A DNA stretch of 64,000 nucleotides from Acheta domesticus (GCA_031308135.1 JAHLJT010008446.1:165032006-165096005); one strand, 5' to 3'; counted from the stretch's first letter, positions 11,085-23,574 are shown. Translations and numbers: made by a program. The notes: a model not told the origin generated them from the sequence alone.

Positions 11085-12561
11085 ATAGTCAGGACATTTT
11101 GAACGCTAGTAACAAAACTAAAGCAATGTGGGATATCGTAAAAAATACAACCACATCATCTCGATATCTTGTAGAGAATGTTATTTTAAAGGATAATGAA
11201 AGAGAAACGAGTAATCCGGAAAAAGTTGCCAATCTCTTCAACAAACACTTTTCTATAATTGCGTCTGATCTCACGAAGGGACTAAAATAAAAAATTCAAC
11301 ATTTTACACTTCCCAAAATGTTTCACATACGATGTTTATTTCCGAAACTTCTCCCAACGAAATCCTCAGAATAGTCAGTAAACTAAAAAATAAATATTCA
11401 TCTGGTTGAGATGAATTTCCGGATTGTTTATTAAAAACTTGTGCACCTGCCTTTATACATCCGTTAAATCACATTTTCAATGCTTCTTTATGTACAGGAA
11501 TATTTCCAGATATTTTCAAAACAGCAAAAATTACGCCACTTTTAAAAAAAGGGAACAAAAATGATATTCAAAATTACCGGCCAATTTCTCTTTTGTCAGT
11601 TTTCTCAAAAATATTAGAAAGGCTTTTCTACTTACGAATGGAAACATTTCTCAGGAAAAACAAAGCGTTTTCAGACTCACAACACGGTTTTACATCTACG
11701 GAAACTGCCATTTTTTCTTTTCTCAAAGATGTTGCTTCATCAATACACCAAAATTAAGTACCCATTGGAATATTCTTAGATCTCTCGAAAGCTTTTGACG
11801 TTATTGACCATAAGATCTTGCTCTCAAAATTACCTTCGTATGGAATTCGTGGTATTGCCCTAGATTGGATAACTTCTTACCTTAAACATCGGACTCAAAG
11901 AGTAGAAATACCATACTGGCAGGAAAGGACATTACATACTTATATTTCCAATTCTTTGCCAATTGAGCATGGGGTCCCGCAAGGTTCGACCTTAGTGCCT
12001 ATTCTCTTTCTGTTATATGTAAACGATATGCCCTCGTCTATTAAAAATGGAAGAACGGTTCTGTTTGCTGACGACACGAATGTTCTTTGCAAAAAAGAAG
12101 CAGTAAATAGTACAATTTCAGAAGTTTCAAATTGGTTTAATAATAACAAATTAATTGTTAACGAAAGAAAAACTGTTTCAATGCATTTTTGCATCTCAAA
12201 TCGGAAATCGCATGTTCCATTGAAAATGAACAATATGCAATTAGCTGATGTTGAGGCAACAAAATGTTTAGGTCTTTCGATTCAATCAAACCTCAAATGG
12301 AATGTACATATAACAGAATTAAACACTAAATTAAGTTCATTATGCTACGCATTCAGAATTCTTTCAAATTCTGTCAGCCTTCATGCAGCTCGTTGCTTTT
12401 TTTTTGCAAATGGACATTCCCGCCTGAGATATGGCATAATATTCTGGGGAAGCTCATCCTGTAGTATTCAGAACTTCAAATTGCAAACGAACACAGTGCA
12501 CGTTTTGTTGAGCACTCCTTTTGCTTGTAGTTCATTTACAGTTGAAATTGATTTTCTATAA
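11085..12561 (+). pseudogene. LINE reverse transcriptase (degenerate)
   Basis: Target-primed reverse transcriptase. The pre-RT linker is at 11099-11290. Fingers and palm from 11340 contain YRPISLLSVFSK (near 11575) and FLDLSKAFD (near 11777). The strongest part is a 247-codon open frame, 11818-12561, with [14 protein letters not shown] near 11968 and the catalytic FADDT at 12064-12078. A C-terminal LG.S..SNLKW-type motif follows. In-frame stops near 11409 and 11756, plus a frame change near 11290, make it non-functional. No host neighbours. Confidence 0.85.
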
Positions 12562-12727
12562 CTCGGGAACAAACATTTTTCAAATATTTTTATTTTTCTA
12601 AAGTAATTATTTTCTAAATTCATTTTTTTTAAATTCTGGCCCTCAAGAAAATATGCGCAGATAAATTTCTTTCCCCACACGTCATATACAGTTTTTACTG
12701 TTTTTTGACAAATAAATAAATAAATCG
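11085..12727 (+). mobile_element. Non-LTR retrotransposon (Jockey/CR1-like), 5'-truncated
   Basis: Carries the pre-RT region, an RT domain and a 3' end with a tandem AAATAAATAAAT tail at 12708-12726. No endonuclease is seen upstream. The same 3' end (ACTGTTTTTTGAC followed by AAAT repeats) recurs at 24790-24840, marking a family. Clade assignment between Jockey and CR1 is inferred from motif style only. Confidence 0.8.
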
Positions 12728-13511
12728 TTAATATACTATTATTGGTGGAAAGCAAAACGATCTGAACCAAATACTTGACTGCAAAGAGCGACCGGATTGT
12801 CTGTAAAACAAATGAGGGTTGGCATCAGATGCTAATTTTCTATAAACAATTGCGTATCTCGAAAAGGAAAGGTGATAGCGCCGATCGGATTGCGGAATTT
12901 CGCAACTTGTTGAAAGGCAATTGAGATGAGAGAGTAAAGAAGTATTACAAAATTTGTAAATTTATAAAAAATTTCCAATTTTTGCAATTCTAAAGTGGGA
13001 AGAGTTTTCTGATGGCCCAGAACCGAAAACTGCGAATTCAAATTTTTGCAACAATTAAGTTTATAAACAATTTCGAAATGTGCGTTATTCCTGCGGAAGA
13101 GTGTGCCCAAATTGTCCCTGAGTTCAATATCGCAAAATTACAATTTTGACCAGAGATGCAAATTGATTGCTTAATATCTAGATTAATTGTTGCTTTAATA
13201 ATAAAATATACACTTGGTCTTTGAATTTTATTGTCTTTTATTCCCATTGTTCTCTAGGAGTTCTCTAACGAATGTAGAAAGACAGTATTTTGCAATTTTT
13301 GCAAATTTTAGAAATATATAAGCACTTGCAAATGTGCAATTGTAATATTTTTCTGGACATTCGATAAAGTTCATGGATTGTGTATGAACTTTATATTGGA
13401 ATTATAATGCGTATAAGAAAGTAATTTGTCTACAATTAGTGTTATTTTATCTCATCACATCAACGTAATGTCTTCAAAAAGAATTGTGTTAATAGTGGTT
13501 AAGTGTATGTG

Positions 13512-13514
<3 letters not shown>

Positions 13515-13545
<31 letters not shown>
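13515..13545. repeat. (TA)n microsatellite
   Basis: Alternating TA run of about 30 bp. Confidence 0.95.
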
Positions 13546-13547
<2 letters not shown>

Positions 13548-14701
13548 AATAAATTTACTTACATGTTCATAAGTGTGTTTCATTCCTTGTATTTTTATTT
13601 GAAAATATTTCCACATCGGAACTAGCGACGCCCGCCATTTTCTACGTCGTAAGTTTGTTAGGGCACTCCCCCTGTGTTGATATTGGCTGCGTAGGTTGGT
13701 AAGGCTCCGCCTGCGACGTTTCGTCATGAGAAGGGCTGCCCAAGCCGTGCACAAGCTGAACTTAGCCGCAGACGGCCGCGATCAATTTTTGTTTCCAAAA
13801 CTGTACATATAATATACATGTCTTTCTCTATTGTATTTTTCAGGGTATAAATAGGTTGAATGATTGTGTTATATGGAATATAACAGACAAATGTTATGAA
13901 ATTCCTTCGTTGGTATGCGGTGCACAGGGCCTGAATTCCATTGTACCCGATAAGGCTGTCATGTTAATACGGGTGGAATATGCAATGACTGGATTCATAG
14001 ACTTCAGTTTCCTACTACAAATTATAAACAATTAAATAAACAATGCAACCAACAATTAATATATTAATTTGGGTACTATTATATAATGTTCTGTAATATG
14101 CACTTGTGTTACTTGACCACAGCAGTGATCCCATCTATTTATGCAAGTATTGCTCTTGTAATTGCTTCTGTGGACTTGTTTACAATAGTACCCCATTTAT
14201 TCATGCAGAAGGTTTTTTCTTTTTTTTTTCTCCACCAATTTACTCCTATCACAAATCGCAGCACACCCAATGTAACACACTTTTATTTATGAATGAAACT
14301 AATTAATTATCACCTTATAAATGGTGGGATGTCACTTTGACTAATGTTGTACCGGATTATTGTTTTCTTGGTAGCCACTGGTTGTCTCCCATGTTATACA
14401 TTAGTTCATTCAGGAACATGTAGTCAGAATGAACGGTCATGCTAGCATGTTTGGCTGTTTCTCATGATGTGAACCTTCATAATATCTACTTAACTTCCCA
14501 CGCACAGCAAGTTATGTGTCCTATTTCTTTATAATTCAATATTATATAAATTATTTACAAGGAAAAAACAAACAACAAACCATAAGAATAATATGAATAT
14601 ATTTCTGGTAGTTCTATTATATATATTAATAAATAAAAAATAAATGTTTTTGTTTTGTTGGTTTGAACACAATTGGATATAATCTGCCTTTTGCTTGCTG
14701 C

Positions 14702-14705
<4 letters not shown>

Positions 14706-14750
<45 letters not shown>
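14706..14750. repeat. (TA)n microsatellite next to an ACAGGGTG end
   Basis: A TA run of about 45 bp directly followed by ACAGGGTGGAACAGCTAAG, which resembles the CAGGGTG terminus of the long-TIR elements. It may be a TA-rich insertion target with one surviving transposon end. Confidence 0.8.
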
Positions 14751-14754
<4 letters not shown>

Positions 14755-15499
14755 GGTGGAACAGCTAAGTGTTAACACCCCTTGTATCTCCTCAACCGCG
14801 CAAGATACGAAGATGCCGATTGGACAGTCGATTGATTGAACAGGGACTACTTGATTACAGCACACTTCGTCATTGCGCTATTTTTTAGCGAATAGTTTTT
14901 TTAGTAATTGATGTGCTTTTGTAACATATTTTTCCACTGAGGCGGCGATTTTCTGTTCGACCTTCCTGCTAACTAAACAAATTTTTGTTTCCACAACTGT
15001 ACCAGAACAAAGCAATACAAATTTTGAAACACTATTAACAGACTATCAGTGTCAATTTACTAAGCTTTAACACAAATGTACATGTGCTGTCTCGACTGCT
15101 AATATTGATCGGAGAGTAACTCACTTCATGACGACACGTGCTGCCTCAAACTTGAAAATCCACGGCAGAAGACGGAAGTGCACTGTTTTCTTTTCCGTTT
15201 ATGAAGAGCAGTAGAGGTATGGTTGCGAAGTGGACGAATGATCATCTTAATTAAAATTGAAATTTACCAACGAAGAGACGGTGGTTGCATTCTTGTCAAG
15301 TTTGAAAATGGTATTTATTGCTAAAGAAGACCAGTTAGATGCAGATAAATCAATGGGAAAATCTCGTGTCGTGAAGGTCATTTTCCCCGAAGGCGACTGT
15401 TGCAAGGGCTGCTACACGAAATGTTGTCCGTTTCATTCAAATAACGTATCAGAAAGTCTAATTTTGTACGCAAATTACTATCAAAATACTAGCATATGG

Positions 15500-15640
15500 A
15501 ATATCATTTTATTCCTCCTTTCATTATCTATCCATTGCTTGTGAGAAAAATATATAGTTCCATTTAAAAATCAAATATGATTAAATTTATCAAAAACTAA
15601 AAATATTATGGACAATTTCTCGACGGCATGTTACTAGCCT
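15500..15640. repeat. Fragment of the 6106-6846 MITE family
   Basis: Shares CTTGTGAGAAAAATATATAG, GTTCCATTTAAAAA and ATCAAAAACTAAAAATATT with the right arm of the 6.1-6.8 kb element. No ends preserved. The small frame at 15257-15544 partly overlaps it and has no recognisable domain. Confidence 0.5.
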
Positions 15641-15669
15641 TTACTCGTTTTGTCGGAACAAATTTCACA

Positions 15670-15740
15670 TAAGAATCGCCGGGAATCCAACCTCATTGGG
15701 TGAAAGGCGAGCAACTTTGCTCTGAACCACGAGACAGCAC
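15670..15740 (-). other. tRNA-like module, tRNA-Glu-like
   Basis: On the minus strand: GTGGTTCAGAGCA, then CGCCTTTCACCC, then GGTTGGATTCCCGGC. This resembles the anticodon-to-T-arm part of tRNA-Glu(UUC). Stems are imperfect, so it is probably a SINE or pseudo-tRNA. Confidence 0.5.
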
Positions 15741-15789
15741 AGTTTTTAAGTAAGCAGTTACATAAATTACAGCATAAGAGAGCGATTAA

Positions 15790-16206
15790 GTCCACCCCTT
15801 ATTGAACAGCAAGTCTGCCTCAAGGATCTGTCTTGTTCATGACACACTTGATTGACATGACATTCTTGTTCATTGTTTTTAATTCTTGTAAACAATTTAT
15901 TTGAAAATTAACTATGGGGCCAGGTTAGTGCCTTCGCAGATGATATTGCCGTTTTTTATTTACATGAAAATACTGATAGTTTATGGAACACATAAATCAT
16001 GACTTACACACTAAAAATATGGTGTCAGGAAATATTAGATTAATGTAACAAAAATGAAATATTATAACTTTGGCTTTAGATTTTAACTTTGGATTTTGCT
16101 TTCTCTGAACATCCAAAATGCCACACTATAAATTGTCTCCATAATGTAGACCTGTATAATTGACCAATAATTAAAAAAGTTTACTACCTCAAATATCTGA
16201 AAGTAA

Positions 16207-16239
<33 letters not shown>

Positions 16240-16790
16240 TCCTTTATTGATATGATTATTTGGATAGTAAATTAACATGGGAAATCATATATCATCCCTC
16301 CAGAGCAAAATTAGAACGACAATTAGAACTTTTTATTTTTAAGATATATTTTGATCCTGAACCGATGTGTCCTCTATTTTGCCTTGATGGGTCCAGATTA
16401 TAATACACTTCAAATTGGTGGGGAAATGCTTGCAAATCATGAGCTAATAAGTTAAGAACGACACAGAATCACATTATTCGCATAATTTTATTTGAACAAA
16501 AAAGCGAAAGTTCATTTCCGTTATATTGTCAACTAAAAATATTACCCATACAACATTTATTTATATATAAAGAACTAGGTGGAACAAAGTGGAATCAACA
16601 GCACTGAGTACTTGATATACGAAACAAGAAGTAATTTTCCATGCTCCAAAAGTTTAAAAGGAATCCTTCTGACAATCAATGAATGTTTGGTCCTAAATTA
16701 TTTAACCAAATGCCCTACTAAATCAAATCATTCGTCTCCAATGTTTTTCTCTCAAAATTAAAAGACTGGTTATTCACAAAAAAGTAAGTT
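15790..16790 (+). pseudogene. Older LINE reverse transcriptase relic
   Basis: Pieces of an RT are readable in shifting frames: PQGSVLF near 15815, the catalytic FADDI at 15933-15947, DSKLTWE near 16266, and C-terminal LKILPIQHLFIYKEL near 16530-16575. A further fragment near 16690-16765 reads LFNQMP and KLKDWLF. An (AAT)n run interrupts it at 16207-16240. Frameshifts and stops are frequent, so this is an old dead copy, more decayed than the one at 11-12.7 kb. Confidence 0.7.
16207..16240. repeat. (AAT)n microsatellite
   Basis: AAT triplet run interrupting the RT relic. Confidence 0.9.
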
Positions 16791-17088
16791 GTTTTTCTTA
16801 CCAAGATAGCGTAGTGATGTTTGAATGTAGTGAATAATGTTGAGGCTTAAGCGTGCGCCTTTTGGTGGACAGACATTCTCCCCTGAACTTAAGCTGTTTT
16901 ATTATATAATTGTTGTATAATATTTTGCTTATTTTTTCTATAATTTTTTGTGTTTGTCATTGTAAAGATGAAACGTTTTAGAAAGAAATACCCTGACGCA
17001 ACGGAGAGCAATTCTGTTGACTGACAGAAAAATTCTAACAACTTACTCATGTGTTTACATTTGTACTTTCTTTTGTATGTCTAATAAA

Positions 17089-17778
17089 TAGAGACCGAAG
17101 AAATATGTAGTACTAAAACGTCAAAGTATGTACATAAATATATAATGAAAATAGTAAGAATATGTAATAAATATGTAAAATCGAATATAATATGTAATAT
17201 TAAAATACACTCATATTGAAATACATTTACGTTATACGAAATTAAATTTATAAAAACTGCTCACTTCACATGATACAACTTTCTCGTCAGTAGTAAAAGC
17301 TGTATTGTAATCCAGGACCGTAGTTTAGAAGCTGGAATAATCGCAATAGAAGCCATCACACAAACTGGCGATATCTACGACCAGCAAACACACACTGTAG
17401 CATCTTCATCGATGCTACGATGCATCGATTCACACGTCAGTGATCGCAAATTGTTCTCCGAAATTAGGTTACAGGTCACAAGATGCGATGTCAATGATGA
17501 TTTGGACGCCCAGGTGTCCCCAATAATGCAGGGAAAATGCTGATATTTAAAAAAAATACATCTATAAAAATATGGAATTAAATAGAAGAAAATTGATAAA
17601 AATAAGAAAATATATTGTGAAAACAGCAAAATATGTAATATATTACTAAATATGTAAAAATATGTAACGAAAAAAATCGATATTGTGTTAGGTGGGCTAT
17701 GATTCGCCAATATTACAATTTTGAGAACGGTAAGTAGAAAGACAAAAAATATGTAATTACATAAAAATCCGGTCTCTG
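17089..17778. mobile_element. hAT-like MITE with ATATGTAA subterminal motifs
   Basis: TAGAGACCG at the left and CGGTCTCTG at the right form short terminal inverted repeats. Flanking octamers CTAATAAA and ATAATAAC share TAATAA, consistent with a decayed 8-bp duplication. The interior near both ends is full of ATATGTAA/ATATGTAG, the same subterminal motif seen in the hAT element at 31305-33661. No transposase; frames inside are repeats. Confidence 0.55.
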
Positions 17779-18967
17779 ATAATAACGCTGACCACCACTG
17801 GACACTGGTTCAGAGTTCCAAAGTTTTACCATTGTAATAAAATTGTATAATACCATAGGGATGGAGATAAATTTCCTTTTTTTATTTCGTTTCATTCATT
17901 CTACATCCTTATCAATTATTAACAATTTTTATAAGAATTTATTTTATACTTCCAAAGTATTACAGTAATTATATTTGCACTCTACAGTGAATGAAGTAAA
18001 ACATTAATCTTTTCATATTTCAGCATTATGACGTTCAGGAGGAAAATTATCAAAAATAATGGTCTAAATGATTAATATTTCAATGTATCAAAACATTTAG
18101 TGGATTAAAATTAAAGTTATGAAAGAAGTTCTTGATGCTGATGCTGCGCCGATGCCTCGCGTCGATACCTACGCGTCGATGCCTGCACAACACGAGCCAC
18201 TTAACGCGCATCGGAGGTATCTTATGCGAAACGGCACACGAGCGCTCTTGACGACGTGCGTTGTGCCCACCAGCTCAAGCAAGACGCTGAAGCTACAAAG
18301 TAATCAGTCAAGATAACGCGCGTTTTCTACCGTTTAAAGCCCGACGCTCGTGAGACACAGGTCTAAAAGTATGAAAGATTTAAAGAATGCAATCCAAAGG
18401 GTAATACTTTTTAAGTATGAGAAAAAATTAATGTATGTAATAGGAAAGTTTAAAAATTGTTCCGGTAACGGAAAAGTTACATTAACAGATATAAGAGCCT
18501 CATGGCGCTCTGTTATTACTAAAACAAAAAAGTAATTAGTACTCTACTGTTAAATTGACTTTTACTCTTATATGAAACAATGGTTGTGAATTTAATCACC
18601 ATTTTTAAGGACATTAACAATTAAATGTACTACTATAAATATTGTAAACATGCTATAAAATAAATGGTATAAATATTGTAAACATAATATAGAAATATTA
18701 TTTCAAGTAAAAGCTTTGATTTTTATGTAATTCTAATATTATATCTCAACTGTAATTTTAACTTAATTTTGTTAAACATAGTTTTCTAAAATGTTTCTAA
18801 TTTGTAATATTGTAATTTGTTAATTTGTAATTGTTTGATTAATAAAACTAATGTGATGTATTGTTTTTAAACAAAGGGAAGTTATATTGAAGTACAAATT
18901 TCATAAATTCAATTCTTCATTTTGATGGCATATTTAGTCACAAGCAACTATACTTGGATTTATATTT
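17779..18967. other. AT-rich stretch with a small GC-richer patch
   Basis: 18120-18350 is GC-richer, with short open frames at 18119-18316 and 18350-18535. I recognise no domain in either and see no splice context. The rest is low-complexity AT sequence. Confidence 0.3.
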
Positions 18968-19162
18968 CTTGGTGCGTAGGGTTTTGTCTTCAGGATGGAA
19001 TATCTCACGGTATTTCGCCTTGTTCTCCGTCGTGCCACCAGGAGTCGCATGATCTCGACTGTATCCAGCAGTGAGCAGATCATGCGACACCTAGGGGCAA
19101 GATCGAGAACGACGAGGAACAGTGAGATATTCCATCGTGAAGACAAAACTCCACGCGCCAAG
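18968..19162. mobile_element. Palindromic foldback element B (195 bp)
   Basis: CTTGGTGCG..GTTTTGTCTTC at the left is mirrored at the right, with GATGGAATATCTCAC and GTCGCATGATCT in both arms. The two arms pair over almost the full length around a centre near 19065. It shares GGAATATSTCACGG..ATTTCG and TCGCATGATC with insert A at 493-759. Confidence 0.8.
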
Positions 19163-19336
19163 CAATAAAAAGCCAAGTGTAACATTAATGTTTCTATCAA
19201 TACAATGGACAGCCTATTGAGGATATCAGTAGTGCTTACAAGTCTCTTATGTTCATTACTTTCAACATCCACAGTAATTAAAACTAAATGTTGTCAAAAG
19301 ATAAGGAATGATTAATCTAATATGTATTTAGAATTT

Positions 19337-19728
19337 TTAATATGAAGAGTCTTTATATTCTTCTTCTTCTTCTTCTTCTTCAGAATTCTCTTCAAAATCT
19401 TCGTTCTCATTGTTCGAATGTTCGTTCTCATTGTCTATTCCAGAAATATTGTTATCAGGAGAAGATTTTGATTCTTCTGACTTTCCAGGTCTTGAAAATC
19501 CTAAGAAATGTTTTGAATCGTCTGGAGTATTATTTTCATTTGACGATTCAAACTGTGACACCTTGTTGTATTCATGATCTTCTGATTGTTCTTCGCTGTG
19601 ATCTAATTCCGAAACCTGTTTTGTCGCTTCCTCAGCAGAATTCTGTAAGTTCCATCGAGATGTTGGCACAACTGTGTTGTCTTCATACGTTTCTTTGAAA
19701 CTTTGAGCACTTTCTGCCGTATAATCAT
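19337..19728 (-). CDS. Exon-like acidic ORF, paralogue of 35783-36027
   Basis: Open on the minus strand from a consensus acceptor (TTTTGTTTCAG, exon beginning at 19728) to a stop at 19337. It encodes about 130 residues. The N-terminal part (ESAQSFKETYEDNTVVPTSR) is homologous to the segment at 36 kb. The C-terminal half is Ser/Asn/Glu-rich and ends in a Glu run made by a (CTT)n microsatellite, so it is probably disordered. Function is unknown. The upstream intron-like sequence is also shared with the 36 kb copy, so this could be a duplicated gene end or an exon carried by a repeat. Confidence 0.4.
19357..19381. repeat. (CTT)n microsatellite within the acidic ORF
   Basis: TTC triplet run that encodes the poly-Glu on the minus strand. 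Confidence 0.9.
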
Positions 19729-19734
19729 CTGAAA

Positions 19735-21750
19735 CAAAATATGTAATTAGTAATGTAAAACATATGCAAGGAACATCAAGTTGCAGCAGTTTTCATAAGC
19801 ACTTATGCACATATGCACTTATTGTGGAGCAAGTCTTTCTTGTTCCCAAAGGAAATTTGTAGGTCTCAAATATTTTGAAATGGACATTCATCGAATTTTG
19901 AACTTCCAGGTCTAATTTTTTTAAAAGTTTTTTTAAAGAAAAAACTTGTTTTTCCACTTCTACTTTTACTCCTTGTCTACACTACAGATTAAAATACATT
20001 TTCTCTTTGAACTTTTACACAACTAATTTTTTACAACATATTTTTTCAGATTTTTCTCTCACTTTTTTTGTACTTTGAACAAAAAAATTTCTGGTGGAAG
20101 TTCATGTGACATAACCTCAAAAATTTGTTTAAAAATTAACATACCATATTTTTTTCAAAATAGGAAAAAAATGTAGCTTTTCAATTCAACGACTCATTAT
20201 TTTTGCGTGACGAGACTCAGGCCATCACACCTGCATCGTCTGACGATGCAAATTTCGCTGATGTTAGATTTAGCTCAGAGGTTTATTTTAGTCTTGAGGA
20301 TCTTATATATGAAGTAAATCTACATCATGGGAAAAGCTGGCTTAACTTCATCCTGTTCTCTGATATCTGTTAGTGATCTTGCCAACTTATTAATAATTGA
20401 ATATTGCCTATTATTACCACCGTTCCGCGATGTGTGTTTAGTATTGACATTATTTTTGACACTTCCCGTTCCTTGAGTCGCAAGAGCCTAAAGAACCTTT
20501 TCAAAACAAAGCTGATTAAAAATTATTTAGTAAGTACGGCATTAGTAATTACGTCTGAGTAATTTAAGCATTTTATCAATTGAACATGAAAAACGATGTG
20601 GTTATAAAATAATTTCTACTGTCATTGATCAATTTGTTAATGCGAAGAACATTTCAAGATTTAAATTTTAAATTATAACATGAAATTGCAAAAATTATAA
20701 TGTATTTTCTATAATAAGTTATTATAATAAATGTGTTCACTCCTAAAATTCCGTTTACAATTACAAAATAATGACATGTCTTAATTAGGGTGCCTGTACT
20801 GTATCGGTCCAAGGGCCTCCTCTGTTGAACCTTCGCCACTGATTCTTTGTAACTAACTCAAATAGCAAGTCTGTTTCTATTCAGTGAAATCAAATGCATT
20901 TATTGGACCATCAATCGGTGACGTAGGCTCCATGTATGCGAGTGATGTGTACATACCCTAGTTTTCCAAAATTATTTTCAGTAAAGTATTTCACTTTCTT
21001 CCGTAAGTATCTTCCTCTGTTTCTCTATTCCCGCGCCATTTACGTGCGCGGTCCAATAGGCGTTAGTCCCTTCCCTGGATGTGACGGGCCGAGAAACATC
21101 CCTTGAACGACCTCACTTCGTTGGCGAGGTCATTGGCCTCACGGCCATGCGCTGTGTGCAAGCTGTGTGGTTTCGAACTAACGGACATGTGACATAGACT
21201 CTCACATCAGAGGCTTCTCATTGGCGTTGGTTATCCCCTCCCAATAACCTTCCTTACCCCATCCTCTGATGCAGTCATAATTTGGCAGCACTCCTGGAAA
21301 TCCCAGAAGTCACGTGCCACGATTGGGACCCCGGAGCGGGGAGCGGGGAGCAGACAGTTTTTTCTTCACAACTCATGCAAGACTGCCAACTATGCTTAAG
21401 CACATTTCAACCTGACTAAGTACAGCGGGGTAATTCGATGTGGATTAGCAGGACTGACAAATCAAGATCACTCCCTAATGTAAGAAAATGGTATGACACA
21501 GACAATCCGTGAACTCGAAACGGTGCGTGCGATGTTATTTCGTCCGTCGTGTGTTCTGCGTTCTAGCGTAAATGCCGTTTTGAGCTTAATATGCACGATA
21601 GTCTATTTAACTACTTTGTCTAATTAGTGATGCGTTAAAGACAATCGTAAATTCGAAATTGTAACGCGAAATAATAAAACTTGTGTGTGTGAAAGGACGC
21701 GACATGGCGAGCTTATCCATTTCATTTGTGGTAGTGGATGAGTTACTTGT
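19735..21750. other. Intron-like and unassigned sequence
   Basis: 19740-19930 matches 36050-36215 (GCAGCAGTTTTCATA, TCGAATTTTGAACTT), extending the exon duplication. A short perfect hairpin TGCATCGT-CTG-ACGATGCA lies near 20231-20249. 21000-21380 is GC-richer, with a GAGCGGGGAGCGGGGAG mini-repeat near 21333. No convincing ORF. Confidence 0.4.
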
Positions 21751-21752
21751 GG

Positions 21753-22501
21753 CAGTGGCGTAGCGTCAGGAGACGCTAAGATGCTGAGCATCCCCACGTA
21801 AAATATTAATCAAAGAACCCTAAATATTATATTCATAATCTTCCAAGTGAGTGAAACACACTGAGCGAAACACGTTTTGTATTAATTTTTAAGGGATTTC
21901 CTATAATTGAATTCGGCGCGTTGTTACAAGCTTGCCTCTGATTGCTTGGACACTAAAAGCGTCTGACGGGAGATTGCGACGAGCAATGACGTATGCGCTG
22001 ACGGCGAGGTTCTCCCCTCCCCTCTTCACCCCTTTCCCCTGGATTCCCGAGTTCTGATAAGATAGCACACGGCTGAGAAAAGGCTTATGAGCAAGTTGCT
22101 CGTTTGTGCACGAGAGCGCAGCACACTTGACGTTCTCTGAGAAATAATTTTCTTCTCACTCGTGATTTTGTGCCAGGTCTTGAGCACAAACACTAGATAT
22201 AATGCTTGCCTACTAATTATTAATTAATATCTAAGAAGATGAATTCTTACTTAAATATATTAAATTTTATTTTGGTTTGAAACATATGAATTTAGAAGTG
22301 ATTTCATTTCTAATCGCGCGTGAGAACTAAAGTTGAGCTATTTTATAATTTGCTTTCAAGAAGCCTCCTGACATAAATCTGTTGAAGTATTATAACATTT
22401 GTTTCAAAAACATAGATTCTAGAGAACATTAAGAATCATGATGTCTTCAGTTGGCGTTATTATTGAGCATCCCCAAACGCACGAGTCACGCTACACCAGT
22501 G
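21753..22501. mobile_element. hAT-like element with CAGTGGCGTAGCG ends
   Basis: The left end CAGTGGCGTAGCGT and the reverse complement of the right end CACTGGTGTAGCGT match at 12 of 14 bases. This terminal sequence is typical of many insect hAT MITEs. GAGCATCCCC occurs just inside both ends, in direct rather than inverted orientation. No matching octamer flanks were found and there is no transposase. Another similar end (GGCAGTGGCGT inverted) lies at 22864-22872. Confidence 0.45.
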
Positions 22502-23204
22502 AGTAGTGAAACGTTTCATTGTGCTATAGACAGGATTCCTTGTAGTTCTCCTATTCCGAAAAACGTAAGGTAATTAGTAATGGACAACCAATACAACGCG
22601 AATATATATCGAGTTCAAAAATTAGGTATGTACTTTCTTGTGTTTTTTTTTAGTTTCATTGTTTTGTTTATGTCAGTTAGTGCATGCAAAGAGAAAATGA
22701 TGCTTTTCAAGGAAGATTCAGAAGGTATCTAATACTTCTAAATACATAAACTTCTAAAATACTTCAGAGTAAAGGAGAATGACGGAGACTTTAAATATTT
22801 GAAATTATGCGTTGTACCTGTAATATCATGATCGCGTCCCCTCATCTACTCGTCAGGAGACGCCACTGCCATCAATTAAGATAATAAGAAAGCGAAGAAA
22901 TTCACACTTTACTTGGACTCACTCATATGTATTAAAATGTAATTTTGGATTTTCGATTATTCAATTATTACGTTGTCACGTTTTTACTTCGTTTGTCCTT
23001 AATATAATTCATCATTTATTTTCTACTGAAATCACTGCACTGCTATGTATCTCCAGTATCAATGATGACATTGATACTGGATATTTTAATGATAAAATTA
23101 TAAATGTGAGGTATTGTACCCTTGCAGTTCTACACCAAAACTACAATTATCGTGATACATTTATAAGAGATTAAATTTATTTTAGATTGTTAAATAAACT
23201 TATT
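22502..23204. other. AT-rich stretch
   Basis: Nothing recognised apart from the inverted CAGTGGCG-type end near 22870 and a 15-base local inverted repeat around 23055-23085 (AGTATCAATGATGA / TCATTGATACTGG). Confidence 0.4.
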
Positions 23205-23298
23205 GAATGCGCGATCGCTAAGACAGTAATGTCGTGGCGATCTCGGACCGCAGGGTGGCGAGTTGGAGTCCCGCCTCGGGCATGGGTGTATGTGTGTA

Positions 23299-23335
<37 letters not shown>

Positions 23336-23475
23336 CGTCCTTTTACCCTGCACTATCATTATTCATCTTCTATACCACCCAGGACTATCAACCCGGGGGA
23401 GTAAAAATTGGATCCAGCGTAATGCTGATCCTCCCTAATGAATTGCATGCAAAAACAAAACAACAAAAAACGTAA
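23205..23475 (+). mobile_element. tRNA-derived SINE with internal (TG)n
   Basis: The head has a B-box-like GAGTTGGAGTCCCGCC near 23260, followed by CTCGGGCATGGGTGTATG and a TG run, then a CAACCCGGGGGAG..GATCC body and an A-rich AAAACAAAACAACAAAAAA tail. CGGGCATGGGTGTGTG is the hallmark of a widespread arthropod SINE type. The frames through it are microsatellite artefacts. Confidence 0.6.
23303..23334. repeat. (TG)n microsatellite
   Basis: TG dinucleotide run inside the SINE. Confidence 0.95.
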
Positions 23476-23574
23476 TGAAGCATCACATCACTAAGTCACT
23501 TCCACAGTGTTGACAAGCTCCACATTCGAATCACTTAAACGTACTCTCAGCTGAGTGTACACTGTCAGAAATGT

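Larger units (their letters stand above)
12728..14750. other. Gene-free stretch with microsatellites
   Basis: Holds (TA)n at 13515-13545 and 14706-14750 and a GC-richer patch at 13615-13790, in which a roughly 45-base phrase is loosely duplicated (GTTAGGGCACTCCCCCTG versus GGTAAGGCTCCGCCTGCG). Frames here read through the microsatellites and are not credible genes. Confidence 0.5.

Noticed and set aside
13455..14865. ORFs with Ile-Tyr repeats at 13455-13754 and 14626-14865
   Set aside because: Produced by (TA)n microsatellites.
21753..22874. One larger element ending at the inverted GGCAGTGGCGT near 22872
   Set aside because: Only 11 bases match and flanks give no duplication; the 22501 end matches better.
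23177..23475. ORFs with Thr-His or Cys-Val repeats
   Set aside because: Produced by the (TG)n microsatellite inside the SINE.
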